DNA from: an uncultured Aquimarina sp.
Lineage (GTDB): Bacteria > Bacteroidota > Bacteroidia > Flavobacteriales > Flavobacteriaceae
Direction: 5' to 3'
NCBI GenBank assembly: GCA_947498705.1
Contig: CANMLW010000010.1
Coordinates: 62,001 to 126,000 of the forward strand
Length of the DNA stretch: 64,000 bases
The stretch's first letter is position 1. The number at the start of each line of letters is the position of its first letter. The translations under genes and the position numbers were made by a program. The notes beneath the pieces are model-generated. The model saw nothing but the letters and a program-made list of their open reading frames with translations. It was not told where the DNA came from and did no database searches. This document shows positions 18,447 to 27,925 of the stretch, in pieces.

Positions 18447-21092
18447 ATGAAACACAAACTATTACTAGTGTGCTTACTCTTTAACCTTTTAATGTCCGCA
18501 CAAACATTTACTCGTGACTACAGTAATGCTTCAACTACTTATCAACTAAAGATGAATTTTCAGGAACAGTCCTGGGGAGATGTTTATCTTGACGTCGAGG
18601 TAATTAACAAAGGAACAAGTAGTATTAACGTACGAAATGCCAAGGTTATATTTTCATCAGATGCAACTCCAAGTTTGGTGAACTTTTTTCCAAATGGTAA
18701 GATTTCGTATCCAACTGTTAGCTTTACCCAGGCACCAGATGGTAATCAAATTTTAAATACACTTACTATAGGATTACCCGATGGATCATGGGTAGATGAT
18801 ATGTTAGGTCCCGATGAAAGTTTTAAGTTTAGAGCAGATCTAAAAACTGTGACTTCATCAGTTAGCGACATTGCCGATACTGTTAGATTTTATCTTGAAA
18901 ACGAAGAGCCTTCTTTATTTACAGATGTTACTACAACGATTTCGGGTAATGACGCAACTGCGGTTACTATAAATTATAAAAATACTGTTTCTAATACTAC
19001 TGTTACCAAAACTACTTCATCTTCGGTTACAGCTTCTCTTAGAGTAGATCAACAACACCAGGTATGGGCAAATGATTTTGTGATTGGAACAACCAGATAT
19101 GCAAGTAAGTACCCAGAATCTTCTCCACTATCTTTTACTCCTTCGAGTACCAATAATACTATTGCAATACCATTTATAAAGTCTGTTATTTCTACAGAAA
19201 ATGTAACCGTAAATGTAACCGGTTTGCCAGGTGGAGCTTCTACTTCTATTACGCTACAGCATAATGACATTAGCGGTTCTGATAAAAATGCACAAATCAG
19301 TAATGGTGCTACTACAATTTCACAAGTATTAGTAGGTACCTACTCTATCTCTGTGGGTTCTTATACTGACAATGCTAACAATTTGGTATACACGCCACAA
19401 TTTAATAACAGTATTAATGTTACTACAGGAGGTACCAACACTATTTCTGTTTCTTATACATCTGCTTCTGTTCATGAGTTTGCTGTTAAAGGTTTTCCTA
19501 AATACCTTTCTCATGGTACAATTACCAATGCGGCGGCTGCTTTTGATGATAGTTTTAAAAACTCTCCTTTAAGTTCAATTTTTAAATATTCTGGTTTAGA
19601 CGGTGCCGGAGACAGAGGGAAAATTCCTGATATGACTCCTACCAAAAATACGATAGAACAAGCCAGAAGATTAGAAGCTAATCAAAATGGACAAGTAATT
19701 CTTCCGGTAATGGTTCATTATACGGCCAATGCCAGTGGTGGTGGTTCTCTAGAAGCAATAAAAGATTTGGATGAAAATCAAAACCTTTATTATCACTACA
19801 GAAACCTTATTCAGGAAATTAAAGTAATGCTATCTTATGAAGATGCAGCGCATCCAAATCCTGGAGCATTTGTAATTAGTCCTGATCTTATAGGTGCTAT
19901 TCAACAAGATGTTGTTTTTGGTAATGATCACAATATCAGAACCATGAATATCAAAGTTAATGAAGAAATGCAAAGAGCTTTTCAAGATGAAAATCTTAGT
20001 ACTAGTGGGCTTCCTACTTTTGCAAGTAACTTAAAAGGATATTTTCAATCTGTAAACTTCTTGATTCACCATGTAGGAGAATGTAAAATTCCGTTTGGAT
20101 ATCAACAAAATGTTTGGGCAGCAGGTTCTGCTCGTTGGGTGTTTGAAGGTGCTGGCGAATTTAATGACCCTGTAAGTGAGGCTATTGAAGTAGCTGACTT
20201 CATGAACGATCTTGAACTATATACTGGGGACTGGAAACCTGATTTTATTGCATTTGACCGTTATGAAAGAGATTGTTTTGGTCCTGCAGCTGTTCAAAAC
20301 TATGCCTGGACTGCAAAACATTGGGACAAATACTTAGTATTTTGTAAAGAAATTGCAGAACGCATTGGTAATGCACCAATTATGTTATGGCAAATTCCTG
20401 GAGGTCATATGGCTACAACAGACGAAGTACTTACAAATTATAGTGTTAGCTTACATTCTTCTGCCTCTGCTCCATTCTTTTTAGGGGATAGCAGAATAGG
20501 AACCAATCTAAATACAATTAGACAGGATATAAAAAACATATCTCTATTACCTCACTACCAAGCAAATAATGTTGGAGAGCTTTTAGCCGACGATAATGGT
20601 TATGATTGGGGTACATCTAATTTACAACGATTGGCCAATATGAACGTTTTCTCTATCCTATGGGGAGGTGGTTCTACAACAGGTGTTGGTCCCATAGGAA
20701 CCAATGGTGATGATGATGGGTGGCTAGCTCAAAAAATCACAGATTACTATAACGGCCCATTGGTTTACAAAACTATTGCTGTACCTCCTTATCAAGATGC
20801 TGCATTTTGCCAGAACGGAGCTACTTCTACAACCAAAAATGGTGAAGATCCATTTGACTTTAAAATGTTTCCTATTCCTGCAAATCGTTATTTATCTATA
20901 AAAAGCAAAGCTTTAGGTTCTGATTTTTATGTGTCAATTTATGATATGTATGGCAAAAAAGTAAAACAATCAAAAACTTTAAAAGGAAATACAATTAATG
21001 TATCTTCTTTAGCCAAAGGTGCATATATTATTCGAGTGCACCCAAAAAATGACACGAGAAAAATTGTTACAAAAATGTTCTATAAAAATTAG
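18447..21092 (+). CDS. T9SS-exported multidomain protein, CBM-like N-terminus and probable TIM-barrel hydrolase-like core
   Basis: This 881-aa exported protein starts with a signal peptide (1-19, 'LLMSAQ'). Residues about 20-155 are beta-rich with 'VYLDVEVINKGTSSINVRNAKV', reminiscent of cellulose-binding CBM2-type modules. An Ig-like stretch (about 165-340) follows. The core (about 341-790) alternates helices and strands with 'QVILPVMVHYTA', 'PDFIAFDRYERDCFG', 'APIMLWQIPGGHM' and 'NVFSILWGGG', which looks like a (beta/alpha)8 glycoside-hydrolase-type barrel, although I cannot assign a family. The last about 75 residues ('MFPIPANRYLSIKS', 'GAYIIRV') are a type IX secretion C-terminal sorting domain. 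It is followed by a strong terminator. Cellulose or chitin binding is a guess. Confidence 0.65.
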   Translation: MKHKLLLVCLLFNLLMSAQTFTRDYSNASTTYQLKMNFQEQSWGDVYLDVEVINKGTSSINVRNAKVIFSSDATPSLVNFFPNGKISYPTVSFTQAPDGNQILNTLTIGLPDGSWVDDMLGPDESFKFRADLKTVTSSVSDIADTVRFYLENEEPSLFTDVTTTISGNDATAVTINYKNTVSNTTVTKTTSSSVTASLRVDQQHQVWANDFVIGTTRYASKYPESSPLSFTPSSTNNTIAIPFIKSVISTENVTVNVTGLPGGASTSITLQHNDISGSDKNAQISNGATTISQVLVGTYSISVGSYTDNANNLVYTPQFNNSINVTTGGTNTISVSYTSASVHEFAVKGFPKYLSHGTITNAAAAFDDSFKNSPLSSIFKYSGLDGAGDRGKIPDMTPTKNTIEQARRLEANQNGQVILPVMVHYTANASGGGSLEAIKDLDENQNLYYHYRNLIQEIKVMLSYEDAAHPNPGAFVISPDLIGAIQQDVVFGNDHNIRTMNIKVNEEMQRAFQDENLSTSGLPTFASNLKGYFQSVNFLIHHVGECKIPFGYQQNVWAAGSARWVFEGAGEFNDPVSEAIEVADFMNDLELYTGDWKPDFIAFDRYERDCFGPAAVQNYAWTAKHWDKYLVFCKEIAERIGNAPIMLWQIPGGHMATTDEVLTNYSVSLHSSASAPFFLGDSRIGTNLNTIRQDIKNISLLPHYQANNVGELLADDNGYDWGTSNLQRLANMNVFSILWGGGSTTGVGPIGTNGDDDGWLAQKITDYYNGPLVYKTIAVPPYQDAAFCQNGATSTTKNGEDPFDFKMFPIPANRYLSIKSKALGSDFYVSIYDMYGKKVKQSKTLKGNTINVSSLAKGAYIIRVHPKNDTRKIVTKMFYKN

Positions 21093-21226
21093 AACCGTTT
21101 AATACTAAACGATAAATTTTGATTTATAAATAGTAGAAACAACGCTGCAAAAAAGACTATTGCCTTTGGATTGGATGCAGACATAAAAAAACCTTTGATT
21201 GTTAAGAAGAAAACTATCATAATCAC

Positions 21227-21260
21227 AAAGACCATCTAGAAACATAGATGGTCTTTTGTT
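21227..21260 (+). terminator. Rho-independent terminator after the T9SS protein gene
   Basis: A perfect 12-bp stem AAAGACCATCTA / TAGATGGTCTTT with a 6-nt loop is followed by a short T-run, 134 bp after the stop codon. Confidence 0.85.
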
Positions 21261-21324
21261 TGAAAAAAGGGTTTCTATAAGGAGACCTTTTCTGATTTAA
21301 AACCCAAATTAATTTTGATTTATC

Positions 21325-21867
21325 TTATAAGCCAAAATTATACCCTATTGTAATACCGATGGGCCATGCTTTTGTAAATTCTGATATTCTAGGATCGTTT
21401 TCGACTTGTCTCTCGTCATCCTTATAAGATGATGAACGTATAGGAAGTAATAATCCAACATCCCAAAAGTTCCCTTCTTTTCGTTTAGAATTTATCTTAA
21501 TTCCTAATCCAAACGTTGCTCCTGTATATACTTTGTCATATTCGCTTAACCCCTCTATTTTAATAGCTGCATTGGTTCCGTACATACCTGTCAAATAAAA
21601 TTGCGTTGCAGTCTTGCTTTTGAAATCTTTTAGTAAACCAAAGTTATAACCAACACCAGAAAGTTGATACCCTACTCCACCAAAAATGGTTAAATGATCT
21701 ATTACATTCACTCCAAAACGAGCTCCTATAGCACCATACGGAAAACCTACACCAACTCCTAACGTACTTTTCCCTTTCTCTGAGCTTTTATGAATTTCCT
21801 GAGCGTGACTATAATTAAATACAGCCAACAGAGAAATTACTAAAAGAATTACTTTTAATGTTTTCAT
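21325..21867 (-). CDS. Outer-membrane beta-barrel-like secreted protein
   Basis: This 180-aa protein has a signal peptide (1-22, 'NYSHAQ') and alternating amphipathic strands rich in Gly and aromatic residues ('TLGVGVGFPYGAIGARFGV', 'TIFGGVGYQLSGVGYNFG'). It ends in 'GITIGYNFGL', a typical last barrel strand. It resembles small 8-strand outer-membrane proteins. It starts 4 bp after the stop of the upstream secreted protein, so both are one transcript. The function is unknown. Confidence 0.6.
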   Translation of the reverse strand: MKTLKVILLVISLLAVFNYSHAQEIHKSSEKGKSTLGVGVGFPYGAIGARFGVNVIDHLTIFGGVGYQLSGVGYNFGLLKDFKSKTATQFYLTGMYGTNAAIKIEGLSEYDKVYTGATFGLGIKINSKRKEGNFWDVGLLLPIRSSSYKDDERQVENDPRISEFTKAWPIGITIGYNFGL

Positions 21868-21871
21868 AGTT

Positions 21872-22390
21872 CTAAAATGTCCAGTTTGTATTTAAAGTTT
21901 TTACCTCGGATTTTATTTTATTATATCGCTCCATACTGTTTTTTATAAAAAACGACATATCTTTTTCTTTTCCTTTTAAAACTGAAGGTTTTCTTTTCAG
22001 TAATACCTTTTTTATCTTTTTTAAGACTTTTTCATTATCAGGTGAAACTTGATTTAATCTCACAGCGGCTTTAAAGGCTCCCATTTTTGGTTTTACCTCA
22101 ATAATATATGTTTCATTGGCTTGCAAAGTAGCTTTTATAAAATCTCTATTTTCTGAAGCTGCCCAAAACAAATGATCTCCTGGTTCACATTCATATATAA
22201 AATAATTCGCCCCTTTTGCTTTCCCCAAGTATTTTTCTCCATCAAAGTATTTAAAATTAATTAGAGATCCCGTACCCGAATAGCGCACAAAATACACTAA
22301 TGATTTTCCCTCTGTAGGCTTTTTGATTTCTTGCCCAAAGGTCATTATGGTCATTAAGAGTATTGATAATGTTAAAATTTTTGTTTTCAT
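21872..22390 (-). CDS. Secreted DUF2846-like protein
   Basis: This 172-aa exported protein has a signal peptide (1-19, 'MTFGQ') and a beta-sandwich-like core 'KSLVYFVRYSGTGSLINFKYFDGEKYLGK' then 'FIYECEPGDHLFWA', the pattern of DUF2846 proteins. A lysine-rich tail (about 120-155) follows. The family has no established activity. It is the first gene of a two-gene unit with the barrel-like protein. Confidence 0.6.
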   Translation of the reverse strand: MKTKILTLSILLMTIMTFGQEIKKPTEGKSLVYFVRYSGTGSLINFKYFDGEKYLGKAKGANYFIYECEPGDHLFWAASENRDFIKATLQANETYIIEVKPKMGAFKAAVRLNQVSPDNEKVLKKIKKVLLKRKPSVLKGKEKDMSFFIKNSMERYNKIKSEVKTLNTNWTF

Positions 22391-22874
22391 ATTCCAATAT
22401 GTTTATTAAAGTATTATTTATTCTGGTTTCAAACATATTTCCTTTTTCTCTTATAAAATATTTTTAACATAAAATTTTCAAAAATAGCTATCGAAATTCC
22501 GGAATTTTGATAGCTAAGATACCTAGACATATTAATGCTGTTACAACTAATTATGAGAACTATAGCTAAGAAAAAACATGCATTTTCAAATTTCGTGGAA
22601 AAAATAAGGATTTGCTTATGTTTTTATATCAGTCTAGACTACGTATGCAATCAAATCGATATAAAGCTAAAAGAGCAAAGTATCCAAATCTATGTAAAAT
22701 CGAGTTTCAAGAAGACTTATTTTCCTAATAAACACACAGCAAAAGCTTATTTGTAAAGAATAACAAAGATTTTTTCACTGTTTTGAAAAACTTTCGGATG
22801 CTTGTGCATCTAATTTTAATAATTTACACCTACAATTCACTAATACCTTAGACTATAGTTAAATAAACAACCAT
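22391..22874. other. Intergenic region with a 32-bp palindrome
   Basis: The stretch lies upstream of the DUF2846-like gene and downstream of a methyltransferase gene, both on the minus strand. It holds a near-perfect palindrome (listed separately). A 73-codon plus-strand frame inside it has no recognisable protein features and I do not call it. Confidence 0.5.
22485..22516. repeat. 32-bp near-perfect palindrome
   Basis: TAGCTATCGAAATTCC is followed directly by GGAATTTTGATAGCTA; 15 of 16 pairs are Watson-Crick and one is G-T. On the minus strand a T5 run follows, so it could terminate the methyltransferase transcript. It could equally be an operator, since it lies about 95 bp before the DUF2846-like start. 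Confidence 0.6.
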
Positions 22875-23585
22875 TTATTTTTTAACAGCTCTGATACACA
22901 TAAAAGCAGGAAAATCATTTAATTCTTTAAAATGTTTAGGATCTAGCTTTTCGAACTCTTTTGTGGGTTTAGGTTCAATTAGCTTATCAATGTAAAAACC
23001 ATTGTTTGTTAATGGTAATATACATTCACTTAACGGTCTTCTATAACTATTAACCTCTATAGGTTTACCAAACCCATTCCAGGTACATTTTACATTTTCT
23101 ATTTCAAAGTAGTTGGTTGATTCAAAAAAATTGAATTCAAAAAAAGGATGTTCTACTGATATCACAAGAGCTCCATTAGGTTTAAGTACTCTACAAAACT
23201 CTTTAATCGTTAAGGTCCAATCTTCTATGTAATGAAGTGCTAAAGCACATATCACGACATCAAAAGAATCTTTTTCAAACATATGTAAAGGTGTCGATAA
23301 ATCATGAACAAAAAAATTTGAAGATAAATTATTTCTTTCCTTAGCTAATTGTATCATTTTCTCACTGATATCAACTCCTATAACCTTAGCGCCTTTAGAA
23401 ACTAAAATTTCGGCATATTTTCCAGGGCCACATGCCGCATCCAATATTGATTTGTTTTTAATTTCTGGAACCATACTCAGGGTATTTGGTCTATCATAAT
23501 ATGCGTTGTGAGGCTTATGATCAATTAATTCATTATATTTTTCTGCCATTTCTTCATAAGCGGCAATTATTTTTTCTTTTACCAT
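22875..23585 (-). CDS. Class I SAM-dependent methyltransferase
   Basis: This 236-aa cytoplasmic enzyme has motif I 'ILDAACGPGKYAEIL', the acidic end of strand 2 ('VIGVDISEKMI'), a motif II region 'FDVVICALALHYIEDW' and 'LKPNGALVISVEHPFFEF'. This is the Methyltransf_11 pattern for small-molecule methyltransferases. The C-terminal half ('SYRRPLSECILPLTNNGFYIDKLIEPKP') resembles annotated UbiE/BioC-like proteins, but the substrate cannot be assigned. It is monocistronic by spacing. Confidence 0.85.
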   Translation of the reverse strand: MVKEKIIAAYEEMAEKYNELIDHKPHNAYYDRPNTLSMVPEIKNKSILDAACGPGKYAEILVSKGAKVIGVDISEKMIQLAKERNNLSSNFFVHDLSTPLHMFEKDSFDVVICALALHYIEDWTLTIKEFCRVLKPNGALVISVEHPFFEFNFFESTNYFEIENVKCTWNGFGKPIEVNSYRRPLSECILPLTNNGFYIDKLIEPKPTKEFEKLDPKHFKELNDFPAFMCIRAVKK

Positions 23586-23760
23586 ACTACACTTTTAGCT
23601 ATAATAATGTAAACCCTATAAACTCTACAATTCAAAATTGAATATAAAAATTATAAATCTAATATATATAGCTAGTCTGCTAATACGAATTTAGAATTGA
23701 TCAAAAATCACTTAAAGATTAGGCTTTAAGAAGTTTTTTTTACTTTATACGACCTAATTT

Positions 23761-24357
23761 TTACAAATCTTCTTTCTTCTTATACACCCCTACTTTCCAG
23801 TAACGTAATTCTTCGTTTGTTCTTACTGTAGAAAAGTCAAGTTCTTGTAAAGATTCATTTTCCTTAAAGTACTCCCAACAACCAATACCTTCTCTATAGA
23901 TAGAACTTATCAATAAACCATTGGGGTTTAATGCATCAAGCATACGAGCCATCACGGTATTCTTTTCTTTTTCATGTATGTAATAAAAAGCTTCATTAAA
24001 TACAATAATATCAAATTTTTGTTTCGGAAGATAATTTATAGCATCAGCTACCTCGAAATCACTATTTTTATAGTTTAGTTTCTTTGCTTTGTCTATAGAT
24101 ACCTTAGAAAAATCTATTCCGCAGAAATAAGAATATGGAGTATTCTGCATATACATTGTTAGTACGCCATAACCGCATCCAATATCAAGTATACTTGGGT
24201 TCGATGCCCCATAGTTATCAATAAACTCAATTATTTTTTTATAACGTTTAAGTTCTTTTTCACTTTCTAAACTATCCCAACGACCACTTTTGTACTGCTT
24301 ATTCCAACGTATTTTTCTACGCCAATGATGAAATTTTTCAATGATACTCATGCTCAT
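23761..24357 (-). CDS. Class I SAM-dependent methyltransferase
   Basis: This 198-aa protein has motif I 'ILDIGCGYGVLTMYM', the second-strand acidic residue in 'FCGIDFSKVSIDKA', motif II 'FDIIVFNEAFYYI' and 'LNPNGLLISSIYREG'. The N-terminal basic/aromatic segment 'FHHWRRKIRWNKQYKSGRW' resembles NodS-like or lipid/sugar-methylating enzymes. The substrate is unknown. It is separated from the preceding methyltransferase by 175 bp and the two are not close paralogues. Met3 is an alternative start. Confidence 0.83.
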   Translation of the reverse strand: MSMSIIEKFHHWRRKIRWNKQYKSGRWDSLESEKELKRYKKIIEFIDNYGASNPSILDIGCGYGVLTMYMQNTPYSYFCGIDFSKVSIDKAKKLNYKNSDFEVADAINYLPKQKFDIIVFNEAFYYIHEKEKNTVMARMLDALNPNGLLISSIYREGIGCWEYFKENESLQELDFSTVRTNEELRYWKVGVYKKKEDL

Positions 24358-24635
24358 AGGGCTAACTTATTTATATAGTGTTTAAAAAGAAGGTTTATAT
24401 ATTTTTGATAATTTTTTGGATAAGACTGTTGTAAACTACGTCTATATTTTTAGCTTTTATCTTCGGCCATTAAAAAGTAATTAATCGGTAAGCATACTCA
24501 ATTTATTTACATGGTAAACATATAAAACTTTTTTATTACTTAGTTATTTTTATCTAATTATTGTTAATAATAGTATCGTAAATATTATTTCAACAATACC
24601 ACAACACACTTGGTATTTATTTGTTTTTAAGATAG

Positions 24636-26099
24636 TTATAAACCACTTATGTAACTTCCGTACAAATCTTTAAAACTAAAGCCTTCTGAAAGCCTATACT
24701 TACTCAATTTTTTAAATTCTACCAATCCCCACAAGGTAAATTCCATCATGAAGTATCTATCTTCTTTAGAAATATCTGGGTGAAATTTTTTAATTAAATC
24801 TTTTAAAGGCTTAATACTATCAAGCTTGTCTTTATATTCTTTGTCAGATATCTCGTCAAGCAGCTCAAAACCACTTTGTTCAAAAAACCATGCTACCAGT
24901 TCCTGGTATGGGCTTTCATAATCTTCTTTTTCTAATTTTTCTATTTTAGGGAAATATTCAACAAAAAGGGTTTTAATGGCTTCTCCTATTAAAGAGTTTG
25001 CAACAGAAGATGCTCCCTCTTGTTCGCCTTCATAGACCAATTCTACTTTACCTGTTATTGCTGGTATAATGCCTATAAAATCACTTAAACGTAAAGAAGT
25101 ACGATCAACTCCTAATTGTAATGCTCTATATTCTGCTGTGCTCAACAAATTTTCATAGGCCGTAATACTCATTCTGGCACTAATACCACTTTTATGATCT
25201 ATAAATTCGCTTTCTCTAGCTTCAAAGCTAATCTGTTCTAACAAGTCCTTTGCTATGGCAGGTACATACACCAAATCAGTCTGCCTTTTATCTAATTGAG
25301 CTTCTTGTTGGGTAATTGTTCTGGCAATCTCGATGGTTTCTGGGTAATGCGTAAGTATTTGAGACCCTATTCTATCTTTTAAAGGAGTAACAATACTTCC
25401 TCTATTTGTATAATCTTCTGGATTTGCGGTGAACACAAACTGAATATCTAATGGTAACCTAAGCTTAAATCCTCTGATTTGTATGTCACCTTCTTGTAAG
25501 ATATTAAATAGTGCTACTTGTATGCGTGCTTGTAAATCCGGAAGTTCATTAATAACAAAAATACTACGATTTGCCCTGGGGATCATCCCAAAATGAATAA
25601 CTCTATCATCGGCATAACTGAGCTTTAGATTGGCGGCTTTTATAGGATCTACATCTCCTATAATATCTGCTACTGTAACATCTGGAGTTGCTAATTTTTC
25701 TACAAAACGCTCTGATCGATGTAACCATGAAATGGGAGTATCATCGCCTTTACTTTTTATAGTTTCGGTTGCAAATCTCGAAATTGGGTTAAACGGATCA
25801 TCATTTATCTCTGAGCCAGTTACCACAGGTATCCACTCATCTAACAAATGAATCATTTGACGTGCCAAACGTGTTTTTGCCTGGCCCCGTAATCCTAATA
25901 AGTTAATATTGTGCTGTGAAAGAATGGCTCTTTCTAACTCTGGGATCACAGTATGTTCATATCCATGAATTCCTGTAAATGTATTTTCTCTATTGCTAAT
26001 TTTAATTCTTAGGTTTTTTCTTAGCTCTTCTTTTATGGATATACTTTGATATCCAGCACTTTTTAACTGACCTAAAGTCTTTATGGTTTCAACTTTCAT
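24636..26099 (-). CDS. AAA+ ATPase of the magnesium chelatase ChlI/MoxR type
   Basis: This 487-aa cytoplasmic ATPase has Walker A 'GLRGQAKTRLAR' (about 69-80), a Walker B region 'SIFVINELPDLQ' with Asn-Glu instead of the usual Asp-Glu, and a sensor 1 region 'FVFTANPEDYTNRG'. The 'IPRANRSIF' and 'GDIQIRGFKLRLP' segments are ChlI-like. It starts 30 bp after the VWA-protein gene, so the pair forms an AAA+/VWA chaperone-like module similar to ChlI/ChlD or MoxR/CoxE systems. No porphyrin biosynthesis genes are near, so magnesium chelation is not implied. Confidence 0.83.
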   Translation of the reverse strand: MKVETIKTLGQLKSAGYQSISIKEELRKNLRIKISNRENTFTGIHGYEHTVIPELERAILSQHNINLLGLRGQAKTRLARQMIHLLDEWIPVVTGSEINDDPFNPISRFATETIKSKGDDTPISWLHRSERFVEKLATPDVTVADIIGDVDPIKAANLKLSYADDRVIHFGMIPRANRSIFVINELPDLQARIQVALFNILQEGDIQIRGFKLRLPLDIQFVFTANPEDYTNRGSIVTPLKDRIGSQILTHYPETIEIARTITQQEAQLDKRQTDLVYVPAIAKDLLEQISFEARESEFIDHKSGISARMSITAYENLLSTAEYRALQLGVDRTSLRLSDFIGIIPAITGKVELVYEGEQEGASSVANSLIGEAIKTLFVEYFPKIEKLEKEDYESPYQELVAWFFEQSGFELLDEISDKEYKDKLDSIKPLKDLIKKFHPDISKEDRYFMMEFTLWGLVEFKKLSKYRLSEGFSFKDLYGSYISGL

Positions 26100-26129
26100 A
26101 TCTTTTATAACAGAACACCTTAATAAGTA

Positions 26130-27257
26130 TTATTTAATTTTCTTTTTTCTATTAGTTTCGTAATCTTCGAATATCATTTCTCCAAGCCCTTTAAGTCCTG
26201 TATAAAAAGCTTTGCCTTGATTTGCATAGGTAAATTCTCTAACGAACTGCATCAGATAAGGGTCTTGTGCTATCATAAAGGTTGTGATTGGAATATGTAA
26301 TTTTCTAGCTTGTTGTGCCATCATATAGCATTTATTTACAATATGTGGATCTAGGCCATTACTGTTTTTATAATAATTACCATCTGACATTCGTAAACAA
26401 CTTGGTTTACCGTCGGTAATCATAAAAATCTGTTTATTGGTATTTCGCTTTCTACGAAGCATATCCATTGCTAATTGAAGGCCGGCCACTGTATTAGTAT
26501 GATAGGGGCCTACTTGTAGATATGGTAAATCTTTTATGTTTATTGGCCAGGCATCATTACCAAAAACAAGTATATCCAGAGTATCTTTAGGATATTTTGT
26601 AGTAATCAATTCTGCCAACGCCATGGCTACTTTTTTTGCCGGCGTAATGCGATCTTCTCCATAAAGAATCATACTATGACTAATATCAATCATTAATACC
26701 GTACTCATTTGAGCCTTGAACTGAGCTTCTTCTACTACTAGATCGTCCTCTGTAAAATGCAAATCATCAATCCCATTATTTATCTGAGCATTTTTGAGAC
26801 TTTCTGTCATTGATATTCGTTCTAAAGAGTCTCCGTATTGATAATTACGAAACTCACCAGAAGGCTCATCTCCTTTTCCCAAATAATTTGTTCTATGATT
26901 TCCTTTTTTACTTCTTTTTAACTTGCCAAAAATCTGATCCAAAGCTCTTTTTCGAATGGCCTGTTCTGTTTTGGTAGTAATCGACATCCCTCCTTTTCCA
27001 TCAGGCTCTATATCTTCTCGTAAATATCCTTTCTTTATTAAGTCTTGTACAAAATCATCAAGCGTATACTCTTCATCTGTTAACTGGTATTCTCTATCCA
27101 ACTCCTTCATCCATTCCAAAGCTTCTTCTAAATCTCCTGAAGTATGTATTATGATTTCCTGAAAAATATCGAATAATTTATCGAATATAGATTGCTCTGG
27201 GGCTTCGAATGCCTGAAAAGTAAATCCTTTTTTAAAAACTTTATTTTCTCTCATCAT
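26130..27257 (-). CDS. VWA domain-containing protein (partner of the adjacent AAA+ ATPase)
   Basis: This 375-aa protein ends in a von Willebrand factor A domain (about 180-355) with a MIDAS motif: 'MIDISHSM' supplies DxSxS, and 'MITDGKPS' the later Asp. The N-terminal about 170 residues are helical and charged ('LEEALEWMKELDREYQL'), and 'KRSKKGNHRTNYLG' may be a contact loop. No signal peptide or membrane helix is seen, so it is cytoplasmic. It is the first gene of the two-gene unit with the AAA+ ATPase. Such pairs insert metals or remodel protein complexes; the client is unknown. Confidence 0.82.
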   Translation of the reverse strand: MMRENKVFKKGFTFQAFEAPEQSIFDKLFDIFQEIIIHTSGDLEEALEWMKELDREYQLTDEEYTLDDFVQDLIKKGYLREDIEPDGKGGMSITTKTEQAIRKRALDQIFGKLKRSKKGNHRTNYLGKGDEPSGEFRNYQYGDSLERISMTESLKNAQINNGIDDLHFTEDDLVVEEAQFKAQMSTVLMIDISHSMILYGEDRITPAKKVAMALAELITTKYPKDTLDILVFGNDAWPINIKDLPYLQVGPYHTNTVAGLQLAMDMLRRKRNTNKQIFMITDGKPSCLRMSDGNYYKNSNGLDPHIVNKCYMMAQQARKLHIPITTFMIAQDPYLMQFVREFTYANQGKAFYTGLKGLGEMIFEDYETNRKKKIK

Positions 27258-27559
27258 AAGATAAAATTAAAACATTTAATGAATATTGAGTATCTATCTA
27301 TAAAGTATCTAATAAGAATTAACATAAGTTTTAATTACATTAAAACATTAAAGCAAGAGCAAAATCATTACTTATTTATAAAAATTATCATTTTTTTAAC
27401 ATACATCACCGTCATATAGAGGGTTTATGTAGTAATTTTACAATACCCCTATTTTTTAGATAATTGTTAAAGCACTATATCAAATACATATGATGAAACG
27501 TATTAAGTCAATGTAATTGCATACTTGTGTATAGTATGTAATTTTTAAATTATTAGATT
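27258..27559. other. Divergent intergenic region
   Basis: This 302-bp AT-rich spacer separates the divergent VWA gene and the 121-aa secreted protein. A short plus-strand frame overlapping the VWA start lacks protein-like features. I see no repeat or strong hairpin. Confidence 0.4.
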
Positions 27560-27925
27560 ATGAAAAATTATTTACTATTATTCCTTTTTATGCTACCTGC
27601 GTTTGCGGTAAATGCCAATTATTCTCTTAAAACTTCACCAGTATCATTTATTGAAAGTAGCGTTCAAAACCCAAGTGATCGTAAACTTTCTACAGAAGAG
27701 GTAAAACAAAGAGGTCTGGATCTTTTGGCAAATCAAATTGTTGCAAACCTTGATGATATAGATTTACGAAAAATGGCCAGATCAGCAATTTTTGAAACCT
27801 CTTATGGCTTTAGATGGAAAATGGTTAATTTACATAATGGGCAAAAAATAATTATCAAGGTTGATAAAGATTTTAACCTTATTTCTGCAAGGAGTAGTGA
27901 TAATTCGAAAATTATGACTCCATAA
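27560..27925 (+). CDS. Small secreted hypothetical protein
   Basis: This 121-aa protein has a clear signal peptide (1-19, 'MLPAFAVNAN'). The mature part has a helical region 'STEEVKQRGLDLLANQIVANL' and a C-terminal strand pair 'FRWKMVNLHNGQKIIIKVDKDFNLISARS'. I do not recognise the family. The fold hint (helix then antiparallel strands) resembles PepSY-like small domains, but this is weak. It is monocistronic. Confidence 0.6.
   Translation: MKNYLLLFLFMLPAFAVNANYSLKTSPVSFIESSVQNPSDRKLSTEEVKQRGLDLLANQIVANLDDIDLRKMARSAIFETSYGFRWKMVNLHNGQKIIIKVDKDFNLISARSSDNSKIMTP

Noticed and set aside
22535..22756. 73-codon plus-strand frame in the methyltransferase/DUF2846 spacer
   Set aside because: Mixed basic and aromatic composition, no signal, no motif, no terminator; it looks like chance in AT-rich DNA.
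22875..24357. Two methyltransferases as a restriction-modification system
   Set aside because: Both have small-molecule Methyltransf_11-type motifs, no DNA-methylase (D/N)PP(Y/F) motif and no endonuclease neighbour.
24636..27257. Magnesium chelatase (chlorophyll or cobalamin) function for the AAA+/VWA pair
   Set aside because: No large chelatase subunit or porphyrin genes nearby; the fold is shared by many unrelated AAA+/VWA modules.
27192..27419. 75-codon plus-strand frame over the VWA gene start
   Set aside because: Its first third is antisense to the VWA coding sequence and the rest is low-complexity AT-rich translation.
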